A DNA stretch of 64,000 bases, taken from contig CM023450.1 of assembly GCA_013339765.2 (NCBI GenBank), positions 102,488,244 through 102,552,243 on the forward strand. The letters run 5' to 3'. This stretch comes from Haemaphysalis longicornis (lineage: Eukaryota; Arthropoda; Arachnida; Ixodida; Ixodidae). The number at the start of each line of letters is the position of its first letter. Position 1 is the stretch's first letter. The notes below the pieces were generated by a model that ran no database searches, was not told the origin of the DNA, and saw only the letters and a program-made list of their open reading frames with translations. Of the stretch, positions 1 through 12,071 are shown one piece after another. A program made the position numbers and the translations under genes.

Positions 1-3000
1 GTGTAACTTGGAGAGGACGAAGCATCAGTCATACAATAGCGGAATGCCGATTGTCACAGAAAACGAAGAACTCGGTTGGATGGTAAGAGCAAGTTCAGGC
101 TATACGCGTCCATCCCGCAGATCGTCACCGTCAACAAAGTGTCCAGAAAGTGATCACAAACAGAGAAAGAGAGCCCTCCTGAGACAGTCACTTAAAAGAA
201 AAGTTACTCGAAAACAAATTCCGGAGCTCGTGAGTAACGTCTGCTAGAGATTGCAGTTTTAGTCCTACGTCCCAAAAGCGCAGTCAAATGACTTACAAGT
301 GCTACGCGAAGCATTCCCCGACGATTCAAGATAAAGTAAAACAAACACAAGGACGACAAAACAAAAGACTCTGCACATATAACATAAGCAAATGCTGTGT
401 TCTCCTAATTTAAAGATGTCTCCTTCCATTTCAATAACGCGCTTGTTCACTGGAAGTTTAGATTATCGCGAACAATCGCAACTTATTCTTGCTTTTGTGC
501 TGGTATAATTGACATTTTGGTGTCGTAAGCTGGTTTCTCTTTGTCCCGATTCTTCGAGCGCTGTTTCTGGCCGCCTACACTGAACACCGCAGCATATGAC
601 GACCAGCACAGGGCGTTGATTGGCAAATGCTTCGCATCATTTAGAAAACTCTCAATGGAAGCTCTGTGGGATCTTCCATGTTTTTTATTTATTTAAGAAA
701 GTTGGCGCAGCTTGCACTAGTGGTGCACAACTGGAGAAACAGCAGAGCCACCGGCCCCTCTCTCTCTCCGTCGGAGACCCGGCTGTTGCACCTCACATGA
801 ATTTCAGAACTAGCCGCTGGAAGTTCTTCACGACTGACAGGCCCAGGATAGTTTTCTCCGCAGCCTTTCACATCTCTCCCAAAGTGGACCGCGTTAGCAA
901 GCGCTAGAGCCCGCGGCAACCGGCTTCGCGAACTCGGCGTCTCTAGCTCGAACTTCCCACTTCAGGCTCCCCACTTCAGGCGCGAACGCACGTGAACTGG
1001 GCGAGTGAGCGATCACGCCACGAACGCTGGGCAGAGTGTTGTCGAAGGTCGAGCTGGCCGACACCGGGCGCTCCTTACGAGGCACACACTCTAGTGCTTC
1101 CGGTATTTTTTGCGAGCTCCTCACGTGGCGCAAGCCCACGCGCAAGTCTGCACGACGCTGGGTGCTCCTCACGAGGCGCACGCTCATGTGCACTCGGTAT
1201 TTTTTTTCTTGGTAGTTTTTTTGCGAACGCCACCGGACCAAACAAGCTTCAGCTTAAGCAGCTGTGCTGCTAAACTGTTAAAATTCACGTTTGAGTGCGG
1301 GAAGCCATCAGCACGTTTTAAATAGGATACATGCTAATGTCAACTATTTTAGCTACGCCACATTGTACACACATATTTCGTTCCCATCCCCACTGTCGCT
1401 GCCATATAAACCCGAAGTTCTGGTAAAGTGTGCTGGCCGTAATTATTGCGTTAGTGCATTACATCCCACACGAAACGATAGACTGTGTATGTCAGCCTTT
1501 GGCTTTCCGCTTGGAGAACCCGTCGCTCTAGCTTCTCACGTGCTGCACTGAACTGGCGCAACAGGATCGCTCAAGGCGCCTCAAGCGAGGGAGAAAAATA
1601 GCTAAGGCACAATGCGTGCAGAGTGAAAAATTGTTTTCTATTGAACTACGCCTTCGCTAACGCCATACGCCACACCTCTGGCTCCAGCTCGTCAATTATT
1701 TCCGGCTCTTTGACGTCGCCGGCCTTCGCATTACTTTTTTTAATTTTTGGAGACACTGCTGAGCTGCTAGGTTCGTCGTCGCCGGTTCCCCATTAGAACG
1801 CGTTTAGCGACTCGGAGCAGGAGGACGTCAGGAAGACGTCGGGAGGACGTGGGGAGGACGTCCGAACTCGATGCCGCGTGCATTGATGGAGCGCCCGAGC
1901 TAACAGTTGCGACGACGCTTTATTGAATGATTTAGGCGAAGGGCGTGCAAGTCGAAGCGTGCGCGCAAAAACGAAGGCAACCAAAGGGCATACTGACTTC
2001 GTCTCCAAGTTGGCTCTAGAATACATTCATGGATCGCTAACGTGAACGGTTCTGCTCCCGAAGAAAACTGTTCACGAAACCAGTCATGCATGCTCGCAAA
2101 TCCACAAAATAAGTACATCAACAAGTACGAAGTTCACTTAATAAAGAAATTTGAAATAGGGTTCTCCTTATGCGAACAGCGGTCTTACGTTTGGCTTAGG
2201 TTTGACAGAAGCTTAAAAGCTTCAAATGCGTTTCTCTGACCTCCAGTTTTCTTTAAAAATAGTCTTAACTGCTTAGCAGATTATGAGAGCTTTGGCTGCG
2301 ATGCAGAGTTACCCTGGTATTTTGAGTCTTTCCTCCACTCGAAGCCTTCAGTGGAAGAAATCCTTGAAATCGATTTTCCCATGTATAATCATTGCGGAAT
2401 CCTCCCCTCAGCCGAGTGGACGGAGCAAATGGAGTGGACGAGGGACTCATAATACGGCTATTAATGTTGGTTGAAATCTAACAACGATATAACATCGATC
2501 AAATAATTGTTTTCTTATTCCATAGTCGCTGCTGGGCTGTTGCATCGTATTCGCTTCTTCGCTGATATAATCATCTTCGTATTTTTTTTATATCTCCCCC
2601 CCCCCCCCCCTCCCGGAATTGCCGGCCAGGCCACAGAATGTACTGAAAAGCCGACCGCTTTGTATTTTTACGTTCGATAAAAATTCCGTCCTGCAAACAT
2701 CGCAGTTAGAGGGGATTAGGAATTCATTGAGCAACAGCAGGCACAAAAAGCAGATAATGTCAAAGCGTGGCCCCAGAAACTGTGGTTTTGAGAATTAGCA
2801 TAACGCTAGTGTTATAACGCTCAGTTGCCTGATATTACGCTCTGCTAACATGGTGTGAAAGGTAATTGGGGCAACTGTCACTATGGGAATAATAAGGTAC
2901 TTTCAACGGTGCGAAACGAACGCAGGTATACATAATCTTGAAATACTGGACGGGTTCTTATGAAATGATGCGAGTGGCAACCAAAATTTGCAATAGTTGC

Positions 3001-3254
3001 AATTTCCGCTGAAATTATATTAAGAAACTCGACAAGCAAAACTTTAAAGGGGAGCTGGGGTTAAAAACCTCGCATATTCCAATTTGAGTGCCTTTATTTG
3101 GCAACCCCACATTCAAGCAGTGTAGGGATTCCCTGGCCGGCCAGACCCAGATACCCAGATCAACCTGGTGAGCCGAGCGAGCACAGTCAGTCGAAGCTAG
3201 GGAAGCCCGGACTGGGATGTGGTTACGCCCATAATCTCTGCTTAACAAATTAAA
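1..3254. other. Anonymous DNA, no gene recognised
   Basis: Reading frames here are short and show no domain I recognise. Two things stand out. A diverged direct repeat lies at about 1065-1113 and 1150-1210; both copies carry a gctcct(t/c)acgaggc block and end in ggtatttttt. A C-run lies at 2596-2610. A short array of aggacgtc-like units sits at 1822-1862. No promoter or RNA gene is supported. Confidence 0.5.
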
Positions 3255-3258
3255 AATT

Positions 3259-3431
3259 ATGCTCTCTCTCTCTCTCACTCTCTCTCCTCGCTCATCTCCT
3301 CTCACTCTCCTCTTCTCTCTCTCTCTCATCCTCGTCCTCTCTACTCTCTCTCTCTCCTCTCTCTCTTCTCTCTCCTCTCTCTCTCCTCTATCTATCTATC
3401 TATCTGATCTATCTATCTTCTATCTATCGAG

Positions 3432-3474
<43 letters not shown>

Positions 3475-3510
3475 CTCTATCTATCTACTATCTATCTATC
3501 TATTATTAGG
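3259..3510 (+). repeat. CT-rich tract followed by (CTAT)n microsatellite
   Basis: The stretch starts as imperfect CT dinucleotide repeat (3259-3386) and passes into tetranucleotide CTAT repeats (about 3387-3503) with a few interruptions. The long leucine/serine/tyrosine-rich frame across it is an artefact of the repeat and not a gene. Confidence 0.95.
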
Positions 3511-3990
3511 CGCAAGAGATATCAACTTACTCCTTCCCATGGCGTGTTCAACGCGTATACTTCAGCTAATTTTTTGTGCTTGTGTGAAACACAAAAACTC
3601 GGCAGACACAATTAGTACTGTTTGGGGGGTAGGATCGCGAAATACTTATACGTTTGCTGGTAAAGTGTTTTGGAATAATATTTCCACGTGTGTTAAACTT
3701 GTTTCTGCAATGCTGCGTCGACATTTTTCTTATGGGCAATGTAAGCACCCTTACACTAAAATATAAAGGCCTTAGTGCCTTTAATAAAATACATATAATT
3801 TCATGTACACTATGCCACGCGTTACAAACAGGTATTGATTTCCCGCAAAAGTATTCCCCAATACCGCTTATGCACTGAAAACTCTTCGCTGGTCTTGCCA
3901 TGACGGGTAGCAGAAGTACCGTTAGCATTTAAATTATGTATTTTTGGAGTGTCCGTGCTTGTTATTGTTACCTAGGAGGACATTTTGAGG

Positions 3991-4056
3991 GGCTCTCAAA
4001 GTTCGGAAGTGCGATTCCAAGAAGAGCTCTCAAAGATCGGAAATGCGATTCCAAGA
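3991..4056 (+). repeat. 33 bp tandem duplication
   Basis: Two adjacent copies (3991-4023 and 4024-4056) of a 33-34 bp unit ending in gcgattccaagaa differ at only a few positions. It lies in anonymous DNA and no gene function is implied. Confidence 0.85.
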
Positions 4057-4624
4057 ATAGAGCGTTACCAGTGGCTTAACTCTACGCGGCCATATCAAAC
4101 AATTCTCTTCCTTCGGTCCTTGAGAGCTCGACCAGCGTACTCTCCAAGAGCGCACGCTACCCGTTCGCTCGTCAAGGGAGAGCGTTATTGATAACGCGAC
4201 GCCATCGCAGAAACATTTTGGGTCAAGCGAAAGAGCGGAGAAAGAGCTTCTCTGCATCACCATCCGTCACGGCTGGGTCAAAAGCCGGTTTCTGTTCCCG
4301 GCTATGTTTTAGGGTAATAAGAATGTGCCGGACTTTCTTCCGGCCTCACATGTCATTGTTTATTGGTTGTGGCACAGTAGGCCATTCCGGAGCGTACAGC
4401 GGAGTTTTTATTTTTAGGTCGCGTGCCCAATGAGACGAGTCGGTTTTACGTACCACTGACTCTGGGGTCAGCAGGCGGAGCAATTTTCGCAGCGAAGCTG
4501 TTTTGGTCTAAGTTCTGACCAAAACTTCATGCGTCTTTCGGGTCGCGCCGACAGAGAATCTCCCGTGATCTTTGTAGAACTAGTGGAAAATGCTCTGTAG
4601 CTCTTAATATAATGTAGGCATCGC

Positions 4625-4850
4625 GACAAAAAATTATACCGAAATTAGCCGCTAAGAGGGGTCTATCATTACGCCGAGTTTCATTTACTTGTCCCATTTA
4701 GATAGTTCAACGAGTGAAGTTGTAAACGTTACAGAATTCCTCCCGTCTGCTGTCCTAACATTAACCATATACGGGGGAGTATAATTACAGAAAACTTTTG
4801 TATCTCTTGTTTCATCAAAACTATCGCGAAATAAATTACGTGAGAATTAA
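4625..4850 (+). repeat. AT-rich dispersed repeat, copy 1
   Basis: Blocks here recur at 33530-33800: an acggg(g/a)ggagtat block followed by gcagctcttgttt-like sequence, and a tatca(t/a)ttac..cgagtttcat block. The copies are strongly diverged, so this is probably an old interspersed element of unknown type. No coding signature is seen. Confidence 0.45.
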
Positions 4851-5464
4851 TTTAGAACTAATTCTAACGAGGATATGCGTGTATGTGTTTACTCAATCAA
4901 TAAAGTAAGTCAGCACACATAACTCAATACAGGTATCCACCAATATAGCTTCGCTGGTCTCCCGTCTTGTCAGTAGTGGAAGGGCTCTAATATTTTCTTT
5001 TATTTACTGGCAAAATATCTCGAACACATTTGGTATCCTGGAACGCTCTGCGTCGGGGCACTTTTGAAGTTTTTCGTCGGCTTTAATGTCAAACAATGTG
5101 CAAAAGGGCAAAACAAACTCGCAGTGGACCTATCAATTGCCTCATTTTCTTTGTTAGTTCCGTTTAAGTTTTCATTTTTTTACTGCGAACTTCTCCGCTC
5201 ACTTAACTCTCAGCTCAGGTCGAGCAAAGTATTGGAGACGATAACCGGTGAATTTTCGGTACGAAAAGACCAAACTAATGTCGTAAACTAAGCAAATCAA
5301 GGGTTTTCTCTCTCTTTGACTTGAGTGATGTGCTGCATAAAATTGCAGCTCCCAGCCGCATTGAATTTGATTTTCCCGTTATTTTACGCAAAATTTAAGC
5401 GGCAGACTAAGTTCGCTAAATCGTGCCGGCATCGCCAGAAGCCAGTACTACTGCACTTGATACC

Positions 5465-5560
5465 TCTTTTTCAGTGAGGCAGCAGAACGATGGAATGAGC
5501 TGACCTGAGCTCACCCATTTAAGACCGCTGTTAATAATTTTACCCATAAAATTCAATACG
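5465..5560 (+). pseudogene. Possible LINE ORF2 C-terminal remnant
   Basis: One frame gives residues of the form FFSEAAERWNEL, then a stop, then HPFKTAVNNF. This resembles the WN-x-LP and FK segment that closes the reverse transcriptase ORF of Jockey/CR1-type LINEs. Nothing recognisable was found upstream and the match is short, so the call is tentative. Confidence 0.25.
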
Positions 5561-6865
5561 TACCCCTTCGTGCAATATTACAATCCACAGAATTTTTGAA
5601 ATAAAACAAAATGACGGGAGGGCAGCTCAGAAAAAAACAGCGCATTGTGTCGGATTAGCTCTGAACCCTTGCTGCAGGAAATATATAATTCGCCGGAACG
5701 CAAATGCATTCTTCTGAATAAAGTGAACCTTCTTACTGCGTAGCCTATACTAATAACCAACGAGTAAAAGCGAATACCAAGTTTATATTCATCTTTATAT
5801 TTATATTCATTTTCGCGATAGAAGTGGCTGAAAAATTTTTTGTAGATGCCTTCATACTGCAGTAAACACATACATGACGATGATCATCAACATCATTTAC
5901 TGAATGAATGAAAACGAAATGCGGCTGAAACCCAGACATGAGCCGTCAACATCCGGTCACACGGTCACGCCTTTTTCACGTTTTAAGACAGGGCTTATCT
6001 CCTTCCGTAAATTGGGATACGAATTAGGTTATTGTCGACGAAGTGGCGCGCGCTCGCCGCTCCACAAAGAAGTAGAAGCGCTCGAGCGAAACTATAGAGC
6101 CGGCGCTTTGTTTATACGAGCATTACGTTCCAATTAAGAAATTCCACGCGCACGTAGCTCCGATAATTGTGCCAGAAATAGGGGATTTGTCCGGGGACCA
6201 GCACAATAAGGAAAGGCCGGGAAAGACGCAGAAAGAGGGTGTGAAAGAAAAATATAAAAAGGGACCTAACAAAGCCAGGAATAAGAAAAGAAGGGGGAGG
6301 TTCGCCGAAGGAACCGTTTAGGTCGCGAAAATTAATTAAAGTGGCCCGTCGATCGGGCTGCAGTGCTCGCCGTTGGCTGTTTTGCCGCGTGACTGAATAG
6401 TTTCAGGAATTTCACGCTCGCCCGTCGCGCTGCGCGGGGCTCTCTTTGGACCTGCTTTGCGCACGTTTTCGATTTCGGCCCCGCGAGCTCCGTAGGTAAG
6501 AAAGGAAAGACAAGGTGTTTCGGTGCGCAGCCGTACGAGGTTCCCTTTATGACAGCTCCGGAAAGCGCAGTCGGGCGCTGCTGCAATCGGAGTCCCATTG
6601 CTTCTCGCTAAGGTGGAAACTGCTTCGGGGGAAGGCGGAGGAACTCGCGAAGAATTAATACGCGCCCCGAGGTACGCACGCATGCCTGGTATATGGCGTT
6701 CGATTTGCCTGTGTGGAACGTGCGGAGATTTGCTAGAGCCCCGGCGCGTAAAATTCCGGAAGCGCGCTTGTAAACTCTCGGACACACTGCGCATTCATTT
6801 CGGTGCGTGACTGTTAAATCAAGTGTAAATCAGATGGACTGTTAGTTTGTGCATAACCTCGTGGA

Positions 6866-8415
6866 ATGCTTACTGTCACGAGAACAAAGTTAACAATATT
6901 TTCGGCGTTTCCTAACCGAGAACGCCTTCCTTTTTGGCTGACAGAGAACAGTCGCCCGCACACATACCCAGAACACAACTTATCCGCACTTCTACCTCCT
7001 TCAACTGAGCTCATTACACTCCTAGGCCTTCCAATTGGAACAAAAAAAAAACAGACCTGGCATTTGGCTCAAAAGATTAAAACAGAAATGGAATGCCATA
7101 CTGCACTCCATTCGTCGATTGTCGAATAAATATGGTGGAGCATCGCAGAAAGCCATCTTGAATATGGCCAGGGCTGTCACTGTGAGCACCCTCACGTACG
7201 GTGCAACGGCTTACGACCTCAACAAGACCAACATCAAAACCATTCAGGTGCAACATCGGGCGACCCTCAGGACAGTCACTGGCTTACCAAAGCATACACC
7301 CGTTGGTAAACTGGAGCAAGCTGTACCTCTCCCTCCTATTGAAGCCATCATTCAGGAGGTCAAAGCCCAGGCGGACTTCAAAAGACCCCTTACACACCAG
7401 GGACACGCCTTAGCAGCGTGGGACGCCAGGACACCACCAGCACTTCCCGATTACCCAGTCCCCATAGCACCCTGGCGGCGACCAGCACTTGATACTTCTA
7501 CGCACAGCAAACATATACAGCGTAGTAACACGCTATTGCGACAGCGGCTAATCCGACGCCTCCAAAGGGATCGCCTTCAGAACGAACTGGACATTTTCAC
7601 GGACGCAAGTGTAAACCATCACGGCGCGGGCCTTGCTTGGACATGCCCTGAGGGCCCCGGTTCTCCAGGGATACACCACCATACTTGGCAGAGAACTTTC
7701 CAGCCTCGATGCGGAGCTGTAGGCTATTAACCACGCAGTGTCAGCTGTCGCCTTTGACTGTGACCCACCTCTACCGCCCTGCATACGCATACTCAGCGAT
7801 TCTTACGAGGCCCTCACAGCTTTGCGATCGTATGATTCCACCCACCCTGTCGTCCACGAATTTCTGTTTCAAATTCAACTCCTCCAACGGAACAACACCA
7901 ACATCCGCGTCGACTGGGTACCTGGCCACGAACCATTTTCTTCAGGCAACCAGGCGGCCCATGTGGCCGCTCAGGAGAGTTCCCCCTCTTATCCTCCATT
8001 GGTGCCTGGGGTAAGGCCATCGCGGTCCCCCTCGCCCTCCCCAGCGATGCAGCATTCACCAGCACAAGAAGGACCGACGCACCCGTACTAAAAGCCCTAA
8101 CTCCAGCTGGCTACCTCCTATTCCCCGCTCATGCAAAATTTTTATTAACAAATATATTGCAAACTTCAGCCTACACACCCGAAACACTTCGCAAGGTAGG
8201 TATGCCCCTCACCTGCTCCCCTCGATGTCCTTACTGCCGATACCACCCACTCCATCAGAACCTCACACCACCTAGTTTGGTGGTGCCCAGCTTTCGCCAG
8301 GCACCGTAATTCAAATCGCCCCAACCCCATCCCGATCCATAACAAACTGATGCACAACTATTATATACAAATAGCAATTTATTCAATTAAAAGCGGTCTA
8401 GTACGGGTTGTTTGA
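6866..8415 (+). pseudogene. LINE 1 ORF2 remnant (RT thumb, RNase H, zinc knuckle)
   Basis: The reading frame is broken at least three times. One segment (6866-7060) ends with ITLLGLPIGT, the RT region after the palm. The next (7035-7730) continues through the thumb and linker and enters RNase H with IFTDASVNHHGAG; the first catalytic Asp is at 7602-7604. After a frame change near 7690 come the AEL/AIN block with the catalytic Glu, then LSDSYEALTAL (7738-8091 frame) with the third acidic residue. Last is GHEPFSSGNQAAHVAAQ, where the usual fourth Asp is His. The knuckle starts CPYC near 8238 and, after another frame change, ends HLVWWC near 8275. It cannot encode a working protein. Confidence 0.85.
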
Positions 8416-8640
8416 GCGGGTCCTCCCCCGAACGAACTGGCGAACTGTGCACAAACCCTATTGCGATCACCACGAACTGGCCCATGAATTGCCATGTTCC
8501 AAGAACTGGCCCAGTTATTGAGTCTACTGAGAACGACCAGCATTTGTTTATTTTCTCTTACCCTCCCTCCCTATTCCTTTCGCCCATCGTGACCAGTGGT
8601 CATCCTTTTCTATTAAAGGTTGTCTCTCTCTCTCTCTATA
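6866..8640 (+). mobile_element. LINE 1: 5'-truncated non-LTR retrotransposon with RNase H
   Basis: The order is the end of a reverse transcriptase, an RNase H domain, a CCHC-like knuckle, a 3' UTR, a tattaaagg signal near 8615 and a TC-dinucleotide tail (8626-8638). The 5' part, including the endonuclease and the RT catalytic core, is missing, as is typical of LINE insertions truncated during target-primed reverse transcription. RNase H downstream of RT places it in the I/R1/LOA/Tad/Ingi group; I cannot choose the clade by eye. Its C-terminal residues (IKSGLVRVV near 8390) closely match those of the LINE inserted in the Gypsy LTR at 46.3-47.5 kb (IKSGLARVV), so the two belong to the same or sister families. 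Confidence 0.85.
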
Positions 8641-11298
8641 GCGTATACGTCATACCTTGGAGTAAGGTATTCTAGTTAACTGGTACGTTGCTGTCAACTG
8701 TAAGGGCGGGTCGCTCCAGTCCCGAGCGTTTCTTTGAACAGACGACGTTAGAATTTTCCGTGTACTGCACGCTAAATTTGAATAAGCTGCTGTAGGTAAT
8801 TGGTGTGCTCGAATGTAGAAGTGTAAATATCTCAACACTAGACTCCGCGCACTGACGTCCTTTCTGACCTCACCCGGCGAATGCCCATCCTTCTCCGTTG
8901 ACGGACGCAGTACAATAGCCTTCCATTAGGTCGGTGGTGACGGCGAAATACCATCTTCTCCGCCTTTTCATGCACCGACGGAGATAAAATAACGGGGTAA
9001 ACGGGGGCCGGCCATGTCACACGCTTTGCGGTGAAGCGCGAGACGCTGCGGAACGCGTTGCCAATCTGCGCCTGGCGTACTTGCAACGAGCTTTTAGTCT
9101 GCCCACCGCGGAAAAGTGCTTCCTAAGAGATTCGCTGGCGGCGCCGCCGGGAAACAAGATCCAATATGGGAGCGCATATTTGCCCCTAGCCGCCTTTTCC
9201 TCTCCTCCCGGCTTCCGGCTCGCCTTATGCCCTCACTTTTGAGTAATGAGGGCGGGCGACCGAGCTAAGTGCCACTTAGGTGGGCGCTGCCATTTGACGC
9301 CCCGCTCAAACAACGACATAAAGAGCCCTGGGAAGAATTAGAACAAAGTAAGGGGAGCATAACCAAGGGGCAGCGTCCGAGCTCAAAATCAGAAAAAGAG
9401 GAAGCAAAGAAAGCAGCGACATAAATCACTTATTGACACCGGCCGGTAGAGTAGCGGCAGCAAGGCGCCTCCTCTCCCTCTTTCTCCTTCTATCTTTAAT
9501 GAAGCGTGGTAAAGGGGCGTGAGAAACAAACAGCGGAAGTTAAAGAGAGAAATCGAACTCTGGGCGGAGAACCGATGGCGAGGAAGAAAGAAGCAGCATG
9601 CTAAGAATAGGGCGTGGAAAGATGCAAGCCCTTCTTGTAACGGCGTGAAAGCTTCGATTTCGATTGCGCCTCAATGAAAACAAGAAAATTTAAGGCAGGG
9701 GCGGGAACCTTGATAAATCGTAAGAGGGATCTCGCGACTAGATTACTTCGTTCGCTCATTGGCTCGGTAGTTTTTTTTTCCTAGTATCTGCTAATATTCA
9801 AATCTATTTCGACTGCTGCATACGGTACTGTGCCTCACAAGCACTAGATCAGGTGCTTCGTCAGGACTTCAATAGGGCTAGTATGTTATTGCCTGTGGGG
9901 AATTACTTAGCGCACTAAATAACGGGGCAGAAGAACACAGGACAAGCACTAGACATCAACTTGTTATCTGCTGCATACACTCTTAGGCAAAAGGTAGCAA
10001 AAATTCGGTCCAAACACAGTTGTTAGTTTTCAGGGGCAACCGTTCATCTTCAAATTGAGTAACTGTGGCAGAGTGTGTTCCGTCTGCACAAATGCGGACT
10101 AAATGTTCATGCCCGCCAATCTGTAAGGAGGAAAACCGAAACGCAACGTTTAGTCTCGTTGCTGCGCCATTAATCCCCTGTAATAGGGTCTTGGTTGCGA
10201 TCTGGCGCACATGCCTGTAGACAGTTTTACATTTCCGAAACACAAGTCATTGCAATTCGGTGGGTCTTTAATATAGTGTCATGGGAGAAAATATCAATCT
10301 TAATTATAGGAAAGCGCCTAGGCTAATCAATCTTAATTATAGGAAAGCGCCTAGGCTAAATCAAGCGGCGGTCGTGGCAAGGAGCGTCGGAGCGCGGACA
10401 AACGCTTCCGGTGAGGTTATGTTAATACGCTGTGTTGCATAGAATTCGTGTGAGGAAATAAAGGCCAATGAAATATTTAGAGCGCGTCAACAATGAGACA
10501 GACGTCAGTGAAAATAGCAAACGTTGCTCCCTAAGCGCAATGAATATGTATGTGTTTAACAGACGACAAAACACATTAGTTGCTGATGACAACAATGCCA
10601 AAATAAAAATGCGCGCTACAGCTAAGCGTCTTGGGGTTAGTTTTACTTTCGGCACATTATTTCCTTGCGTACAAAAGCTATGACAATGCTGCAACTGCTG
10701 TTAGACGTGGCTGCCTTTCCCGGTTCCGGTCGTCTGGCAACGCTAACTTGAAGAATTCAGACTTAGCAACGCCGAATTCGGTTTCGCCTATGCCGGAAAA
10801 TAGGGTCTCTTTACCTATTCTGACACTCCTGCAGATGACCGCTTCCACAGGCGATATCGAGAGCACTTAACATATGTAGCGAACACTAAGAACACTGAGT
10901 TGGCGCTGATTTGTGCCGAAACAAATGAGTCGGCCGATCACCCAGCTTCCCGTCGCAACTAGGCGACGGGTTGCTTGTTCTTTACGAGAAAGAAAATATG
11001 ATTGTTAGGCTCTACTTAGAATCGAGCTGAGCAGTATCCCCTAGCAAGCAAAGCGCAAAGCGGAATTCCCGGTCACGATCACTTTCACGGCTAGAAATTT
11101 CAGTAAATAAAAAAAAGTACGGCTAAGAATTCCTACACAAGATAAAATGAAACGTCGCTTTGTGCGAAGTACTCCACGCTTTACAGTCAATATGTATATT
11201 TTCTATTGAGAACTACTGTCTGTCTGCGTGGCCTCCATCTCTTCGGTTTCTTAATTTGCAGTGCTCGATAAACCTGTTTTCACTGGAAACCAAATCTG
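8641..11298. other. Anonymous DNA, no gene recognised
   Basis: This contains purine-rich stretches (about 9300-9700) and a 33 bp tandem duplication (10293-10358, listed separately). Reading frames stay below 91 codons and none has a recognisable motif. No RNA gene or mobile-element end could be supported. Confidence 0.5.
10293..10358 (+). repeat. Perfect 33 bp tandem duplication
   Basis: Units 10293-10325 and 10326-10358 are identical, each starting atcaatcttaattatagg and ending gcctaggcta. Identity implies a recent duplication or an assembly artefact. Confidence 0.95.
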
Positions 11299-11384
11299 GC
11301 AGCGTGGCCTCGTGGTAACGTATTCTGTTTGTGTTGCGGGAGTCGGTGGTTCGATTCCGGCTGACGGTGCTATTTTTTCTCTCA
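11299..11384 (+). mobile_element. tRNA-derived SINE head
   Basis: An A-box-like block (agcgtggcctcgtggtaacg, 11301-11320) and a perfect B box (GGTTCGATTCC, 11348-11358) are spaced as in a tRNA gene. A T-run at 11372-11377 could end Pol III transcription. No clean cloverleaf forms, and the spacing between the boxes is longer than in a normal tRNA. It is therefore read as a SINE head or tRNA pseudogene, not a functional tRNA. The downstream body to about 11510 has no recognisable partner in the window. Confidence 0.6.
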
Positions 11385-11949
11385 ATGACTCGCTTCCAGC
11401 AGCTCAGTCTTTGGGAAGTATCGAAACGGACCAACTGGGTTGCGGACTAACCGTTTGCCCGCTCCCATTTAGTCCCCTAAGGCCTGAATGATTGTAGCGA
11501 AGTCAGTCAGTCCCCCCCAAAAAACGAACTTTTAATCCTTTGGGCCTAAGAGTGTATGAAATAGCACAGTGTAAATGCCACACGGGGGCGAAAAATCACA
11601 CTCGCGAAACGTGTTTGTTTAGATATATCATTTCTTTGCTGCGGAAGGCTGAAGGTTGACTTACGCGCTTGCTACAAGAATTGGAAACATTGGTAATGGG
11701 AACAGTAGGGACACCTGATTCGGCCGCTTATCGTTGGTGTAGCGTGCACCGGCGGACGTGTCGGTAGTTCACTGTGCAAATCGCATCTTTTCTGGAACAC
11801 GCGCTGATTGGGTTTGCCGAGGCGCTAGCGCAGCAGCGTGCGACATTCCAGCTTCGCAGCTGTCCTGGGCTGCTTGACTAGTCTCCATGGTTCCCGCTAC
11901 AGAAGGCGAGTGTGTTGCTATCCCGGCTGCTTTGTGAAAGCCTAAGTCA
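11385..11949. other. Anonymous DNA between SINE head and LINE 2
   Basis: No coding signature is seen. The first ~120 bp may be SINE body, and the last part may be degraded 5' sequence of LINE 2. Confidence 0.4.
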
Positions 11950-12071
11950 TATAGGCGAACTCCTACACAGACAAACGAAAAGCACGGACACGAATATGCA
12001 AACTCAAAGGGCAACAAACACACATCCTGCCTCTGGTCAGCACAATAGGGGACGCACTCAAAGACTAGGCT

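Noticed and set aside
3259..3615. 118-codon Leu/Ser/Tyr-rich frame
   Set aside because: It is a translation of the CT and CTAT microsatellite.
11299..11384. Functional tRNA gene
   Set aside because: The boxes are good, but no acceptor stem or anticodon arm of normal size could be drawn. It fits a SINE head better.
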